The notes: a model not told the origin generated them from the letters alone. DNA of 64,000 nt from Hyphomicrobiales bacterium (GCA_900468065.1 UBTA01000028.1:1-64000); one strand, 5' to 3'; shown: positions 1 to 8,394, numbered from the stretch's first letter. Numbers and translations are program-made.

Positions 1-203
1 GTTGGTGAGCGGTTTATAGGCGACACACCCGAAACAAGTCAACACAGAGTTTGAAAGAAAATGAAGTTTCTTATAAGATGCTGTTATCTTTAGTGTATTT
101 CGAATTCACCGAAAACACACCCCAGAATCCACCAAATCACACCAAATCCACAAACCGGAATGTTGTCCAAATGGTCAAAATCACGAATGCGGCATCGACG
201 AGG

Positions 204-224
204 TAAAAGGCGCCCTAAAGCGCC
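204..224 (-). terminator. Putative terminator of the saccharopine dehydrogenase-like gene
   Basis: On the minus strand a short hairpin (GGCGC, 6-base loop, GCGCC) is followed by TTTTA. It overlaps the TAG stop codon of the gene ending at 215, so it would end the long minus-strand operon. The stem has only five pairs, so the call is tentative. Bases 1-200 to its left hold no ORF I can support; they are AT-richer than the rest and look intergenic. Confidence 0.4.
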
Positions 225-1408
225 GTCACACTATGGCTCACCTTGAACTTGCGCTTCTCCAGTTCAGGGAAGAAATCCGCCGCTGTAAAGTACTCCTCCG
301 GCGCCCAGACACCGGGCCGCTTCGGATTCTTCAAGACCAGCTGGGCTGCGATCGAGGCGCTCATCGACGTGCCGGCATCGACATAGGGCGCATACATCTC
401 ATCCGGCGTGACGATCACCTCGTAGCGGACCTCGACCGGCTTGCCATTCTTCAGGCCCCGGCCGATGGCAAAATGGATCTCGGAACTTTCCTGTTGCGGA
501 ATGCGGTGCGGGTTGCGCGCAATATTGCGCTGAATGACCGCGTTGAGCACATCCAGCGGCTTGACCGACACGCCGCCGACCTCGACAGGATCATTGAAAT
601 CGCCGAATCCTGCCTTCACCAGACCGACCCACGCCTCATGCTCGCGGTGCGGCAGATGCAGTTTCCAGGTGAACTCCTGAATGCCCTTATCGCGAATGCC
701 ATCGGCGAGCGGCACGGTCAGCTGTTCGGAATGCGGCGAATACATGAATTCGCAGCGCCCCCACGGTTCCGGCAGGTCGAGCACTTCCCTGCCCGTCATC
801 GGCGCGCATTCGACATGCTTGCCACCAAAGAACTGCGTACTGGGATGGGCGTATTCGGCGAGCACCGTCGAAACACTGTAGGGCGGCATCAGGATCGGGT
901 TTTCATCGCCGGTCAGTTCGGCCGCCCAATAGAGGTTGATCTTCTCGATCGTATCGAGCTCGTCGGCCACCGCCCGGCAGATGACGTTGGACATACCGGG
1001 ATCGGCACCGACGCCGACCACGGCGGTGACGCCCGCCGCCTTGAACCGCTCATGTTCGGCGATCTGCTTGACGGTGAACGTGCCGAGCCCGCCAAGATCC
1101 ATATAGGCGACCTCGGCTGATAGTGCCGCCTCGAAGATGGTCATCTGGAAACCCAAGAGGGTGGGCACGCAGTTGATGCAGAGATCGGCCCCTTCGATCG
1201 CTTCCGCCAGCCGGGCCGGATCGGTGACATCGAGATCGAACAGCTGAAGCCGCGGATCGCCCAGATCGGCAACAAGGCTTTCCATACGCTCGCGCGACGT
1301 ATCGCAGATGCGGATCGCCGCGATATCGACGATGGCGCGGTCGGAAACCAGGTCGCGGACGATACCGGCGCCCATCAGGCCGGCGCCACCCAGAATGGAG
1401 ATTTTCAT
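215..1408 (-). CDS. Saccharopine dehydrogenase-like NAD(P) oxidoreductase
   Basis: A 397-residue cytosolic protein with an N-terminal Rossmann fold (ISILGGAGLMGAGI, residues 3-16) and the saccharopine dehydrogenase/carboxynorspermidine dehydrogenase type layout. The conserved GVGADPGMSN near residue 132 corresponds to the DPG motif of the family's C-terminal half. Such enzymes oxidise or reduce secondary amines such as saccharopine or carboxynorspermidine, so a substrate with an amine bridge is likely; the exact one cannot be read from sequence. It is the last gene of a minus-strand operon with a PotABCD-like importer and an aldehyde dehydrogenase, which fits catabolism of an imported amine or amino acid: oxidative cleavage releasing an aldehyde. 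The ATG at 1406-1408 is the natural start, at the Rossmann motif. A RIME-like repeat separates it from the upstream gene. Confidence 0.8.
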   Translation of the reverse strand: MKISILGGAGLMGAGIVRDLVSDRAIVDIAAIRICDTSRERMESLVADLGDPRLQLFDLDVTDPARLAEAIEGADLCINCVPTLLGFQMTIFEAALSAEVAYMDLGGLGTFTVKQIAEHERFKAAGVTAVVGVGADPGMSNVICRAVADELDTIEKINLYWAAELTGDENPILMPPYSVSTVLAEYAHPSTQFFGGKHVECAPMTGREVLDLPEPWGRCEFMYSPHSEQLTVPLADGIRDKGIQEFTWKLHLPHREHEAWVGLVKAGFGDFNDPVEVGGVSVKPLDVLNAVIQRNIARNPHRIPQQESSEIHFAIGRGLKNGKPVEVRYEVIVTPDEMYAPYVDAGTSMSASIAAQLVLKNPKRPGVWAPEEYFTAADFFPELEKRKFKVSHSVTAL

Positions 1409-1468
1409 GTGCTAAGCGTCCTTTTCGAATTCTTGCCCCGTGGGCATCAATGTCTTCAGAGAGCGAAG

Positions 1469-1520
1469 CCCCCTCATCCGGTGCTTTGCGCCACCTTCTC
1501 CCCGCTGGGGAGAAGGTGCC
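1469..1520. repeat. RIME-like palindromic element 1
   Basis: The element starts CCCCTCATCCGG and contains a perfect 12-bp inverted repeat (CACCTTCTCCCC / GGGGAGAAGGTG) with a 3-base loop at 1492-1518. This is the sequence style of the Rhizobium-specific intergenic mosaic elements known from Sinorhizobium and relatives. It fills the gap between two minus-strand genes and ends 3 bases below the stop of the upstream aldehyde dehydrogenase. In RNA it would form a stable hairpin at the 3' end of that gene. Confidence 0.8.
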
Positions 1521-1522
1521 TC

Positions 1523-3028
1523 TCAGACGTGCTTGCGCCCGCCTTCTTCGTAAAACCAGCTGTCGGGATAGGGGTACCACCACGCGTGAATGACCGGCTT
1601 GTGGTCGATGATGACCATTTTCGAGCGGCGGAAGGCATCGAGCCCCTGGCGGCCGAGTTCGCGGCCCATGCCGGATGCCTTCCAGCCGCCGAAGGGTAGC
1701 GCATCATTGTCGATCATCGGGTTGTTGACCCAGACCATGCCGGATTCCAGCCGCTCAGCCGCCTCCATCGCCTCCTCCAGGCTGGTGGTAAACACCGAAG
1801 CGCCGAGACCGAAGGGGCTGTCATTGGCAAGGCGAACCGCTTCGTCGAAATCCGCGACGCGGGCGACGGCGGCGACCGGACCGAAACATTCCTCCTGCAT
1901 GATCGCCATATCCGGCGTGCAGCCAGTCAGGATGGTCGGTTCATAGAACCAGCCGACCGGCTCGCTTTCCGGGATTTTGCCGCCGAGAACAACGGTTGCG
2001 CCTTTGGCCCTGGCATCCTCGACAAGCCGCATCACTTTTTTGCGCGCGGCTTCGCTGACCAGCGGACCGATCTCGGCTCTGGTCAGGCCGTTACCGACAC
2101 GCAGGCGGCGGGCTTGCGCAACAAATTTCTCGATGAACGCATCGTGGACGCCATCGACCACGAATAAACGTTCCGCCGACGTGCAAACCTGGCCGGAGAG
2201 ATGGAATGCGGCGGTCACCGCACCGGCGGCGGCGACGTCGAGCGGCGCGTGCGCGGTGATGATCATCGGATCGCTGCCGCCCGCCTCGATCACCGCCGGC
2301 TTCATCTGGCCGGCGGCCGCCGAGGCCACGGCCCGGCCGGCGGCGACCGAACCGGTGAAGGCGACGGCGTGGGTAAGCGGCGAGGCAATCAGATATTGCC
2401 CGACCTCGGCACCACCCGGTACGCAGGCGATCAACCCCTCCGGCAAGGCCTCGAAGACAGTCATGAATTCCAGCGTCGACAAGGTTGTCGCCAGCGCCGG
2501 CTTGATGATGCAGGCATTGCCCGACGCCAGCGACGCCGCCACCGTCCAGCACATTAACAGGATCGGGAAATTGAACGGCATGATGTGGACGCTGGTACCG
2601 AGCGCTTCATAGCGGGCATATTGGAACGACCCGGCCTGCGTCGTGCCCGCCACCTTGCCCGCCTCGTCGCGGGCCATTTCGGCGAAATAACGGAAGACGC
2701 CGGCGCAATTGGCAACCTCGCCGATCGCTTCCGGATAGGGTTTGCCCATCTCGCGCGACATCAGTTCGGCGCAGGTCCGCATGTCGGTCGCCTCAATCCG
2801 GTTGGCGATCCGGTGCAGAATGGTGGCGCGGCTCTTGGCGTCGAGACGTTTCCACTCCGCCTGCGCCCGCTTGGCCGCAAACAGCACAGCATCAAGTTCG
2901 GCAACCGTCGCTTCGGCAAACATGCCCTCGTTTCCAAGCGTCGCGGGGTTGACCACCGCGTGACGCACGCCCGTCGCCTTGATGTAGTCCGGGTGCCGGT
3001 AGAAAACGGGCTCGGCTGGATTGAACAT
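1523..3028 (-). CDS. NAD(P)-dependent aldehyde dehydrogenase, Sad/YneI-like
   Basis: A 501-residue aldehyde dehydrogenase. Visible motifs are the MPFNFP cofactor segment, FTGSVAAGR, the general-base region IEAGGSDPM, the catalytic-cysteine motif GQVCTSAERL and ECFGPVAAVA. The GGSDP form and the overall layout are closest to the Sad/YneI succinate-semialdehyde dehydrogenase group. The open frame extends 15 codons upstream to a GTG, but the ATG at 3026-3028 follows AAGGAAAACACC and fits the family better. An unusual aromatic C-terminal tail (WWYPYPDSWFYEE) follows the normal end of the fold. The gene lies between a cupin and the saccharopine dehydrogenase-like gene, so it probably oxidises the semialdehyde that enzyme releases. 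It is only distantly similar to the second aldehyde dehydrogenase at 11982. Confidence 0.85.
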   Translation of the reverse strand: MFNPAEPVFYRHPDYIKATGVRHAVVNPATLGNEGMFAEATVAELDAVLFAAKRAQAEWKRLDAKSRATILHRIANRIEATDMRTCAELMSREMGKPYPEAIGEVANCAGVFRYFAEMARDEAGKVAGTTQAGSFQYARYEALGTSVHIMPFNFPILLMCWTVAASLASGNACIIKPALATTLSTLEFMTVFEALPEGLIACVPGGAEVGQYLIASPLTHAVAFTGSVAAGRAVASAAAGQMKPAVIEAGGSDPMIITAHAPLDVAAAGAVTAAFHLSGQVCTSAERLFVVDGVHDAFIEKFVAQARRLRVGNGLTRAEIGPLVSEAARKKVMRLVEDARAKGATVVLGGKIPESEPVGWFYEPTILTGCTPDMAIMQEECFGPVAAVARVADFDEAVRLANDSPFGLGASVFTTSLEEAMEAAERLESGMVWVNNPMIDNDALPFGGWKASGMGRELGRQGLDAFRRSKMVIIDHKPVIHAWWYPYPDSWFYEEGGRKHV

Positions 3029-3065
3029 GGTGTTTTCCTTGTCGCTCAATGTCGAGAGGTGAAGT

Positions 3066-3169
3066 CCCCTCACCCTGCCCTCTCCCCGGGTGGGGAGAGG
3101 AAGAACTGAATTCGCCGCCCCCTCTTCTCCCCATCGGCGAGAAGGTGCCCGAAGGGCGGATGAGGGGGT
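3066..3169. repeat. RIME-like palindromic element 2 (compound)
   Basis: Two palindromes sit head to tail: CCTCTCCCC / GGGGAGAGG, then a CCCCCTCTTCTCCCC...GAGAAGGTGCCCGAAGGGCGG block ending in ATGAGGGGG. It occupies nearly all of the 173-base gap between the aldehyde dehydrogenase start (3028) and the cupin stop (3202). The motifs match the elements at 1469 and 8258 in opposite and mosaic arrangement, as expected for RIME-type mosaics. Confidence 0.75.
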
Positions 3170-3201
3170 CTGCCGCTAACGCGATCTGCCCCCCCAAAAC
3201 C

Positions 3202-3549
3202 TCAGCGGATCATGTAAACCTTCTTGATCGTCTCATGGACGGTGCAGACGCCCTTCCAGTCCTGCGGGAAGAACGCAGCCGTATCCGGGGTGATCTCGAT
3301 CACTTCGCCGCTTTCATGCACATAGGTGCAGCGGCCTTCGAGGAAGTGGCAGAACTCGTCGCGCGTCACGTGGCAATCCCACTTGCCGGGCGTGCAGACC
3401 CAGAGCCCGCATTCGGACTGGCCGTTCGGCCCCTTGTGGATCAGCTTGCCGGACGTGCGGCTTTCCCCCTCGATCATCGTCGAGATGACGCCCCAGTCCT
3501 TGAGGTCGGTTTCGTCGAGCGGCTTGCGCATCAGTGGCGTGGCGGTCAT
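3202..3549 (-). CDS. Cupin (DUF861/EutQ-like) protein, copy 1
   Basis: A 115-residue single-domain cupin of the DUF861 type, the fold of the EutQ C-terminus and ureidoglycine aminohydrolase. The core reads CTPGKWDCHVTRDEFCHFLEG, then GEVIEITPDTAAFFPQDWKG and VHETIKKVY. The open frame extends 26 codons further upstream, but the ATG at 3547-3549 follows AAAGGAAA and starts a more plausible protein. The domain is plainly paralogous to the neighbouring cupin at 3638, with the same CTPG.W, RDEFCHF, GEVIE and HETI positions. DUF861 cupins are found in amine and ureide pathways, often with unknown reactions. The role here is unknown; a small-molecule binding or amine-processing step in the operon is a guess. 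Confidence 0.8.
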   Translation of the reverse strand: MTATPLMRKPLDETDLKDWGVISTMIEGESRTSGKLIHKGPNGQSECGLWVCTPGKWDCHVTRDEFCHFLEGRCTYVHESGEVIEITPDTAAFFPQDWKGVCTVHETIKKVYMIR

Positions 3550-3637
3550 GGCGTATTTCCTTTCGTCTTTTCTTTGGAAAGCGGCCGCGTTTGGAGAAAC
3601 GCGAATGAGCCGCTGCAGTAGTGCCAAGTCCGGCCAG

Positions 3638-4000
3638 TCAGACCAGCATGTAGATATTGCGTATGGTCTCGATCACGTGGCACTCGCCGGTCCAGCCGCC
3701 GGGAAACATCACCACGGTTCCCGCCTCGACCTCGATCACCTCCCCATCATCGGAGCGATAGACGGCACGGCCGGCGACGAAATGGCAGAACTCGTCGCGC
3801 GGAATCGACAGCCGCCAGCGGCCGGGCGTGCAGACCCAGATGCCGGATTCCGGCTGGTTGCTCGGCCCCTTGTGCACGAGCCGGCCAGTCGATTTCGACT
3901 GCCCCTCGACACTATCGGGCTGCAGGCCCCAGTCGACGAGATCGTCAGTGGTGGTGGCGTTGTAGATATGGGGGGCAGAGGATGACTTGGATTCAACCAT
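3638..4000 (-). CDS. Cupin (DUF861/EutQ-like) protein, copy 2
   Basis: A 120-residue DUF861-type cupin with CTPGRWRLSIPRDEFCHFVAG, GEVIEVEAGTVVMFPGGW and VIETIRNIYML. The frame is open for 20 more codons, but those lie inside a palindromic repeat; the ATG at 3998-4000 is therefore chosen. The preceding purine-rich stretch GAGGGGGG, part of the repeat, may serve as ribosome binding site. Together with copy 1 this is a tandem duplication that has diverged considerably, so the two proteins may form a heteromer or handle two related substrates. Copy 2 is transcribed first, 88 bases before copy 1, in the minus-strand operon. Confidence 0.8.
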   Translation of the reverse strand: MVESKSSSAPHIYNATTTDDLVDWGLQPDSVEGQSKSTGRLVHKGPSNQPESGIWVCTPGRWRLSIPRDEFCHFVAGRAVYRSDDGEVIEVEAGTVVMFPGGWTGECHVIETIRNIYMLV

Positions 4001-4006
4001 GGAGAT

Positions 4007-4142
4007 ACCCCCCTCTGTAGGCGACGCCGACATCTCCCCCACAAGGGGGGAGATTACCATGAGGCTCGAAATCGATAAGGGAAAAGAATAATCTTCCTCC
4101 TTGTGGGGGAGATGTCAGCAAAGCTGCCAGAGGGGGGTACCC
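4007..4142. repeat. Palindromic intergenic element 3 with long inverted arms
   Basis: Two arms of about 40 bases face each other: TACCCCCCTCTG...GACATCTCCCCCACAAGG on the left, and CCTTGTGGGGGAGATGTC...CAGAGGGGGGTA on the right, around a 40-base centre. This is a different element type from the ones at 1469, 3066 and 8258. It supplies the sequence just upstream of cupin copy 2 and may provide its ribosome binding site. The RNA would fold into one long hairpin between the glycosyltransferase and cupin genes. Confidence 0.75.
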
Positions 4143-4167
4143 GCGCACCGTCGAAACTTGCCCTGCC

Positions 4168-5460
4168 TCACCCATCGAACTTCCCCGTCATCGCCAACTG
4201 ATCAAGAATGGCGGCCGCCTTTTTCGGTCCGTTCTGCGACTGCATATGGGCGCTGGTCGCTGCCAGTTTCGCCCTCATCTTCGGGTCGTTGATGCAGCCG
4301 TCGAGCTTGGCGGCCAGTTCCTCGTCCGTCCAGTCGTAGCGTAGCATCTTGAAACCGTGGCCGGTTTCATCGACCCGCGTCGCATTGTCGTGGCCATCCC
4401 AGACATAGGGCATGATGATTGCCGGCTTGCCGAAATACAGGCACTCGGTGAACGAGTTGTTGCCGCCGTGATGGATGGCCGCATCGATCTGCGGAATGAC
4501 GGACGGCTGCGGGAACCAGCTGTCGACAATGATATTACCAGGCAGGCCACTATACTGCTCCTTATAGTCTCCGACATTGACAAGCGCGCGATAGGGCAGT
4601 TTTCCAATTGTGGTGATCAGCCGTTTCAGAAGATCGGTATCGCCGGCACCAAGACTGCCGAATGATATATAAAGAAGAGGCTTGTCGTTGTTCTCGGCAA
4701 AGACCGGGACGTCATAGGGCTTTTCCTTGCGCACGCAGCCTTCGAGATATTGGAACTGTTTCGGATCGAGCGGATGTTCACGGTCGAACTTCACCGATTC
4801 CGGATAGAGCAGCAGGTTCATGAAGGGCGATGCCTCGAAGAACTGGCCGATCGGATAGGCCTCCTCCCCGGTCGAGGCGAGGAAGGTGTTGAAATCGTCG
4901 TGGATCGGTTTGATCACCGCGTTGAACTTTTCGCGGTATGCCGCATGACCGGCCAGATCGTCCTGGCGGCAACCGGACAGATGCGGCGGGATGTTGTCGT
5001 CCTCAATTTCGTTTTCCGAGCAGGAGATGATCCGCACCCAAGGCTTGCCGAACTGCTTGATGGCCGGAAACAGGATGACGTTATCAACGCAGATCAGGTC
5101 CGGCTTGATCCTGGCGAGCACGCCCGGCAAATCCTTCTGCGCCCACTTGGCACTGTCGACGATCGCCTCCCAGCAGTCGCGCACGTAATTGCCGATCTGG
5201 TCGTAGGGGCTTTTGCGGAAATTCGGGATATGGCCGTTGATAAAGTCCTCCCAGAATTTCGCCATCTGCTCCGGCGGCATCGGCGCCGAAAGGTTCACCG
5301 GATAGGCCTCGAACCCATAGCCCTTGTAGACATCGACGAAACCGGGGTCAGACAGGAAGACGGCCTTGTGGCCAAGCGCCTCGACAGCCTGCGCGATACC
5401 GACGGAATTGAGCGCCGGGCCGAAGGCCGCTTCCGGAAAGAATGCAATCGTCTTGGACAT
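4168..5460 (-). CDS. UGT/MGT-like glycosyltransferase (GT1 type), copy 1
   Basis: A 430-residue GT-B fold glycosyltransferase. The C-terminal half has the nucleotide-sugar binding signature: WFPQPSVIPQIDAAIHHGGN, then FGKPAIIMPYVWDGHDN. That is the HGGxNS...P...D(Q/N) layout of the UGT, macrolide-glycosyltransferase and glycolipid-transferase group. The N-terminal half (IAFFPEAAFGPALNSVGIAQ) would bind the acceptor. The chosen ATG at 5458-5460 follows AGAGGGAACTG; the frame is open 20 codons further. It is paralogous to the gene at 10702 across the whole length. It lies 20 bases after the importer ATPase, so the acceptor may be the imported compound or a breakdown product. Such enzymes are not expected in polyamine catabolism, and what it glycosylates is unknown. 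Confidence 0.85.
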   Translation of the reverse strand: MSKTIAFFPEAAFGPALNSVGIAQAVEALGHKAVFLSDPGFVDVYKGYGFEAYPVNLSAPMPPEQMAKFWEDFINGHIPNFRKSPYDQIGNYVRDCWEAIVDSAKWAQKDLPGVLARIKPDLICVDNVILFPAIKQFGKPWVRIISCSENEIEDDNIPPHLSGCRQDDLAGHAAYREKFNAVIKPIHDDFNTFLASTGEEAYPIGQFFEASPFMNLLLYPESVKFDREHPLDPKQFQYLEGCVRKEKPYDVPVFAENNDKPLLYISFGSLGAGDTDLLKRLITTIGKLPYRALVNVGDYKEQYSGLPGNIIVDSWFPQPSVIPQIDAAIHHGGNNSFTECLYFGKPAIIMPYVWDGHDNATRVDETGHGFKMLRYDWTDEELAAKLDGCINDPKMRAKLAATSAHMQSQNGPKKAAAILDQLAMTGKFDG

Positions 5461-5479
5461 CAGTTCCCTCTTATTTTCT

Positions 5480-6541
5480 TTAGTCCTGGAAAATCCGGCA
5501 GGCTGCAGCGTCGAACCCAAGCGTTACTGCAGCACCCGTCTGCACAACGGCTGCCCCGCTTGCTGCCACGCGAACCTGAAGGGGCACCGCCGACAGAGCC
5601 GTCTTGACGTAGAGTTGCCGGTCGAGACCGTGATAGGCGGCATCGACCACGGTTCCGGCGATCCCTGAGCCCGACGGTTTCAGGGTGATGTTCTCCGGCC
5701 GGACTGCCAGCACCGCTTTGGCATTGCTTTTCAGGCCTGCGGTATCGCAGGCCAGCGTTTCGCCCGCGGCGCGGAAAATCGCATCATCGCCGATCTCGCC
5801 CTCGATGAAATTCATCACACCGATAAAGCCTGCAACGAAGCGGTTGGCCGGCCGCTCATAGACTTCCTCCGGCGTACCGCATTGCAGGATGCAACCATCC
5901 TTCAGCACGGCGACGCGATCGGCCATGACCAGCGCTTCCTCCTGATCGTGCGTGACGATGATGAAGGTGATGCCCACCTCATGCTGCAGCCGCTTCAATT
6001 CGAGCTGCATCTTCTCGCGCAGCTTCTTGTCGAGTGCGCCGAGCGGCTCATCGAGCAAAAGCACCTTCGGCCGTTTGATCAGCGCGCGGGCGAGAGCAAC
6101 ACGCTGTTTCTGGCCGCCGGAAAGCTCGGCCGGTTTGCGCTCGGCCAGTGCCTGCAGGTCCGTCGTCTTCAACATCTCCTCGACGCGCGCTGAAATTTCC
6201 GGCTTGGCGAGCCGTTCCATTTCGAGGCCGTAAGCCAGGTTCTGCCGAACCGTCATATGCGGAAACAGGGCGTAGGACTGGAACATCAGGTTGAGCGGCC
6301 GCTTTTCCGGCGCCTGCCCGGTGATATCGTTCCCTGCCAGCCGGATGCGGCCTTCGTCCGGCACTTCGAACCCGGCGATCATCCGCAACAACGTCGTCTT
6401 GCCGCAGCCGGACGGGCCGAGCAGCGCGAAAAATTCGTTCTCTCTTATATCCAGCGACAGGCCGTTGACCGCGATGGTCTTGCCGAAGCGTTTGACGACA
6501 TTATCGACCGCCAGAACCGGGGCTTTGAAAGAAGTGTTCAT
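5480..6541 (-). CDS. ABC importer ATPase, PotA-like
   Basis: A 353-residue ATPase of the spermidine/putrescine (PotA) type. It has Walker A GPSGCGKTT near residue 45, signature LSGGQKQRVALARAL near 140, Walker B VLLLDEP, and the switch histidine VTHDQEEAL. It ends in a TOBE-like regulatory domain (VRPENITL). The ATG at 6539-6541 overlaps the stop of the upstream permease as ATGA, so the two are translationally coupled; this start is preferred over one nine codons upstream. It powers uptake through the two permeases and the binding protein encoded upstream. Family members import polyamines, GABA-like or opine-like amines and sometimes other compounds. Confidence 0.9.
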   Translation of the reverse strand: MNTSFKAPVLAVDNVVKRFGKTIAVNGLSLDIRENEFFALLGPSGCGKTTLLRMIAGFEVPDEGRIRLAGNDITGQAPEKRPLNLMFQSYALFPHMTVRQNLAYGLEMERLAKPEISARVEEMLKTTDLQALAERKPAELSGGQKQRVALARALIKRPKVLLLDEPLGALDKKLREKMQLELKRLQHEVGITFIIVTHDQEEALVMADRVAVLKDGCILQCGTPEEVYERPANRFVAGFIGVMNFIEGEIGDDAIFRAAGETLACDTAGLKSNAKAVLAVRPENITLKPSGSGIAGTVVDAAYHGLDRQLYVKTALSAVPLQVRVAASGAAVVQTGAAVTLGFDAAACRIFQD

Positions 6542-7329
6542 CGGGTCATCTGTTCTTTGTTCAGCCATTGCGAAAGGAGAAGGGCGGCGGCGCTGACGCC
6601 CATGACGATGGTGGCGAGCGCATTGATTTCCGGCGTCACGCCGAAACGGATCATCGAATAGATCTGCATCGGTAAAGTGATAGAGGAGCGCCCGGCACCC
6701 GAGGTGAAGAAGGCAATGATGAATTCATCGACCGACAGGGTGAAGGCGAGCAGCGCACCGGCGATGATGGCCGGCAGCAGAACCGGAAAGGTGATCCGCC
6801 AGAAGGTGGTGAACGGCGAGGCTCCCAGATCGCGGGATGCTTCGACAATCGAGAAGTCGAAATTCTTCAAGCGGGCGCGCACCACCGAACAGACGAAGGC
6901 GAGATCGAAGATCACGTGGCTGATGATGATCGTCGGGAGGCCCATCGTCACATTCAGGCGCGAAAACAGGGTGAGCAGTGCCACGGCCAGAACGATATCG
7001 GGAATGACCATCGGCGCGAACGCCAGCGCTTCGAGAGCCGTGCTCTTGCGCTTGCGCGTTTCCATGCCGATCGCCAGCATGGTGCCGAGAACGGTAGCGA
7101 TCAGCGTGGCGAAGATCGCCACGACCAGCGTGTTCCAGGCGGCATGCAGGATATCGCTGTTGTTGGCGAGCGAGACGTACCAGCGCAGCGAAAAGCCCGA
7201 CCAAGTCGTCGGCAGGCCGCTGGCGTTGAACGACAACAGCACGAGAACCGCGATCGGCAGATAGAGGAAGCCGAAAACCAGCACGAGTATGGTCAGTCCG
7301 GTCAGTTTGGTGCGCAGGGCATCAGCCAT
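6538..7329 (-). CDS. ABC importer permease, PotC-like
   Basis: A 263-residue inner-membrane permease with six predicted hydrophobic segments. The cytoplasmic coupling loop reads EASRDLGASPFTTFWRITFPVLLPAI, the EAA motif of the spermidine/putrescine permease family. Its ATG at 7327-7329 overlaps the 3' end of the preceding permease gene, and its stop overlaps the ATPase start. The three genes therefore form a tightly coupled unit. The length is typical for PotC. Confidence 0.9.
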   Translation of the reverse strand: MADALRTKLTGLTILVLVFGFLYLPIAVLVLLSFNASGLPTTWSGFSLRWYVSLANNSDILHAAWNTLVVAIFATLIATVLGTMLAIGMETRKRKSTALEALAFAPMVIPDIVLAVALLTLFSRLNVTMGLPTIIISHVIFDLAFVCSVVRARLKNFDFSIVEASRDLGASPFTTFWRITFPVLLPAIIAGALLAFTLSVDEFIIAFFTSGAGRSSITLPMQIYSMIRFGVTPEINALATIVMGVSAAALLLSQWLNKEQMTR

Positions 7330-8188
7330 TGGCCGTCTCCTGCTTTTCGCCGCTGAACCGCGCCGAAGCGCGCGCCTGCAGAAGCAGCAACCCGATCATG
7401 ATGGCGATCAGCACCATGCCGAGTGCGGCACCAAACGGCCAGTCATTGGCGGTAAGGAACTGGTCATAAACGAGATTGCCGATCATCTGGAACCGGCCTC
7501 CACCGAGCAGCGCCGGGGTGACGAAATTGCCGATCGACAGCACGAAGACGAACACGCCACCGGCAGCCACGCCAGGCATGGTCAGCGGCAGGGTCACACG
7601 GAAGAATGTCCGCACCCGCGACGCACCGAGATCGCGAGAGGCTTCGATCAGTTCGCCGTTCAGCCGCGACAGGCTGGAATAGATGGCGAGGATGACGAAG
7701 GGCAGATAGTTATAGACGAGGCCGGTGATCACGGCGCCCTCACTATAGAGCAGAGCCAGCGGCTCGCCCTCGTAACCGAACCAGCGCAGCAGATTGTTGA
7801 TCAGGCCCTCGCGGTTCAAGAGCACGATCCAGGCATAGGTGCGGATCAGGTAATTGCTCCAGAATGGCAGGACGGCAAAGAACAGCAGCAATGGTTGCGT
7901 CCGCTTCGGCGCCAGACAGATGGAATAGGCGGCCGGATAGGCGATCAGGATCGCCAGCAATGTGGCAAGCCCCGCGATGCGCACCGATGTCAGAAAGATC
8001 TTTGCATAAAGCGGATCGATAACGCGCTGAAAATTCTCCGCCGTCAGCGTGTATTCGATGCCGCCGTAGAGCCCGCGCGTCAAGAACGCGTAGGCGAGAA
8101 TGATCAGGCACGGAACGACCATGAACAGGACGAGCCACGCGACGGCAGGCAGAGCCATGAGATTGGAACGAACCGTCTGCGAGGACAA
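7322..8188 (-). CDS. ABC importer permease, PotB-like (TTG start)
   Basis: The permease proper is about 288 residues with six membrane segments and the EAA loop EASRDLGASRVRTFFRVTLPLTMPGV. The open frame continues far upstream, but that part is read through a repeat and is not protein-like. The first ATG (8158) lies at the edge of the first membrane helix. A TTG at 8186-8188 is preceded by CCGGAG at seven bases and adds ten polar residues (SSQTVRSNL), as PotB proteins have, so I choose TTG. The pairing with the PotC-like gene by overlap confirms its role. A palindromic repeat separates it from the binding-protein gene. Confidence 0.85.
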   Translation of the reverse strand: MSSQTVRSNLMALPAVAWLVLFMVVPCLIILAYAFLTRGLYGGIEYTLTAENFQRVIDPLYAKIFLTSVRIAGLATLLAILIAYPAAYSICLAPKRTQPLLLFFAVLPFWSNYLIRTYAWIVLLNREGLINNLLRWFGYEGEPLALLYSEGAVITGLVYNYLPFVILAIYSSLSRLNGELIEASRDLGASRVRTFFRVTLPLTMPGVAAGGVFVFVLSIGNFVTPALLGGGRFQMIGNLVYDQFLTANDWPFGAALGMVLIAIMIGLLLLQARASARFSGEKQETANG

Positions 8189-8257
8189 GAAAAGACTCCG
8201 GGTTTGAATGGCCGCGCTCTTAAATGAGCCATGAGTGCGGGGCTGCTTGGCTTGCTT

Positions 8258-8390
8258 CCTCTTCTCCCCAGCGGGGAGAAGTGTCGAGCGAATGCAAGGC
8301 GATGAGGGGGTCTTTCCGCAAACTCTAATTCTGCCACACCGCCCCCTCCTCCGCCCTTCGGGCACCTTCTCCCCGGGGAGAAGAGGAGAT
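8258..8390. repeat. RIME-like palindromic element 4 (compound)
   Basis: Two palindromic halves are present: CTTCTCCCCAGCGGGGAGAAG, and CACCTTCTCCCCGGGGAGAAG preceded by GCCCTTCGGGC. GATGAGGGGG and CCCCCTCC cores lie between them. It lies directly downstream of the binding-protein stop (8395) and upstream of the PotB-like gene. Stable hairpins at this place would protect the binding-protein message and allow more binding protein than permease to be made, as known for REP elements in other importer operons. Confidence 0.8.
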
Positions 8391-8394
8391 CGCC

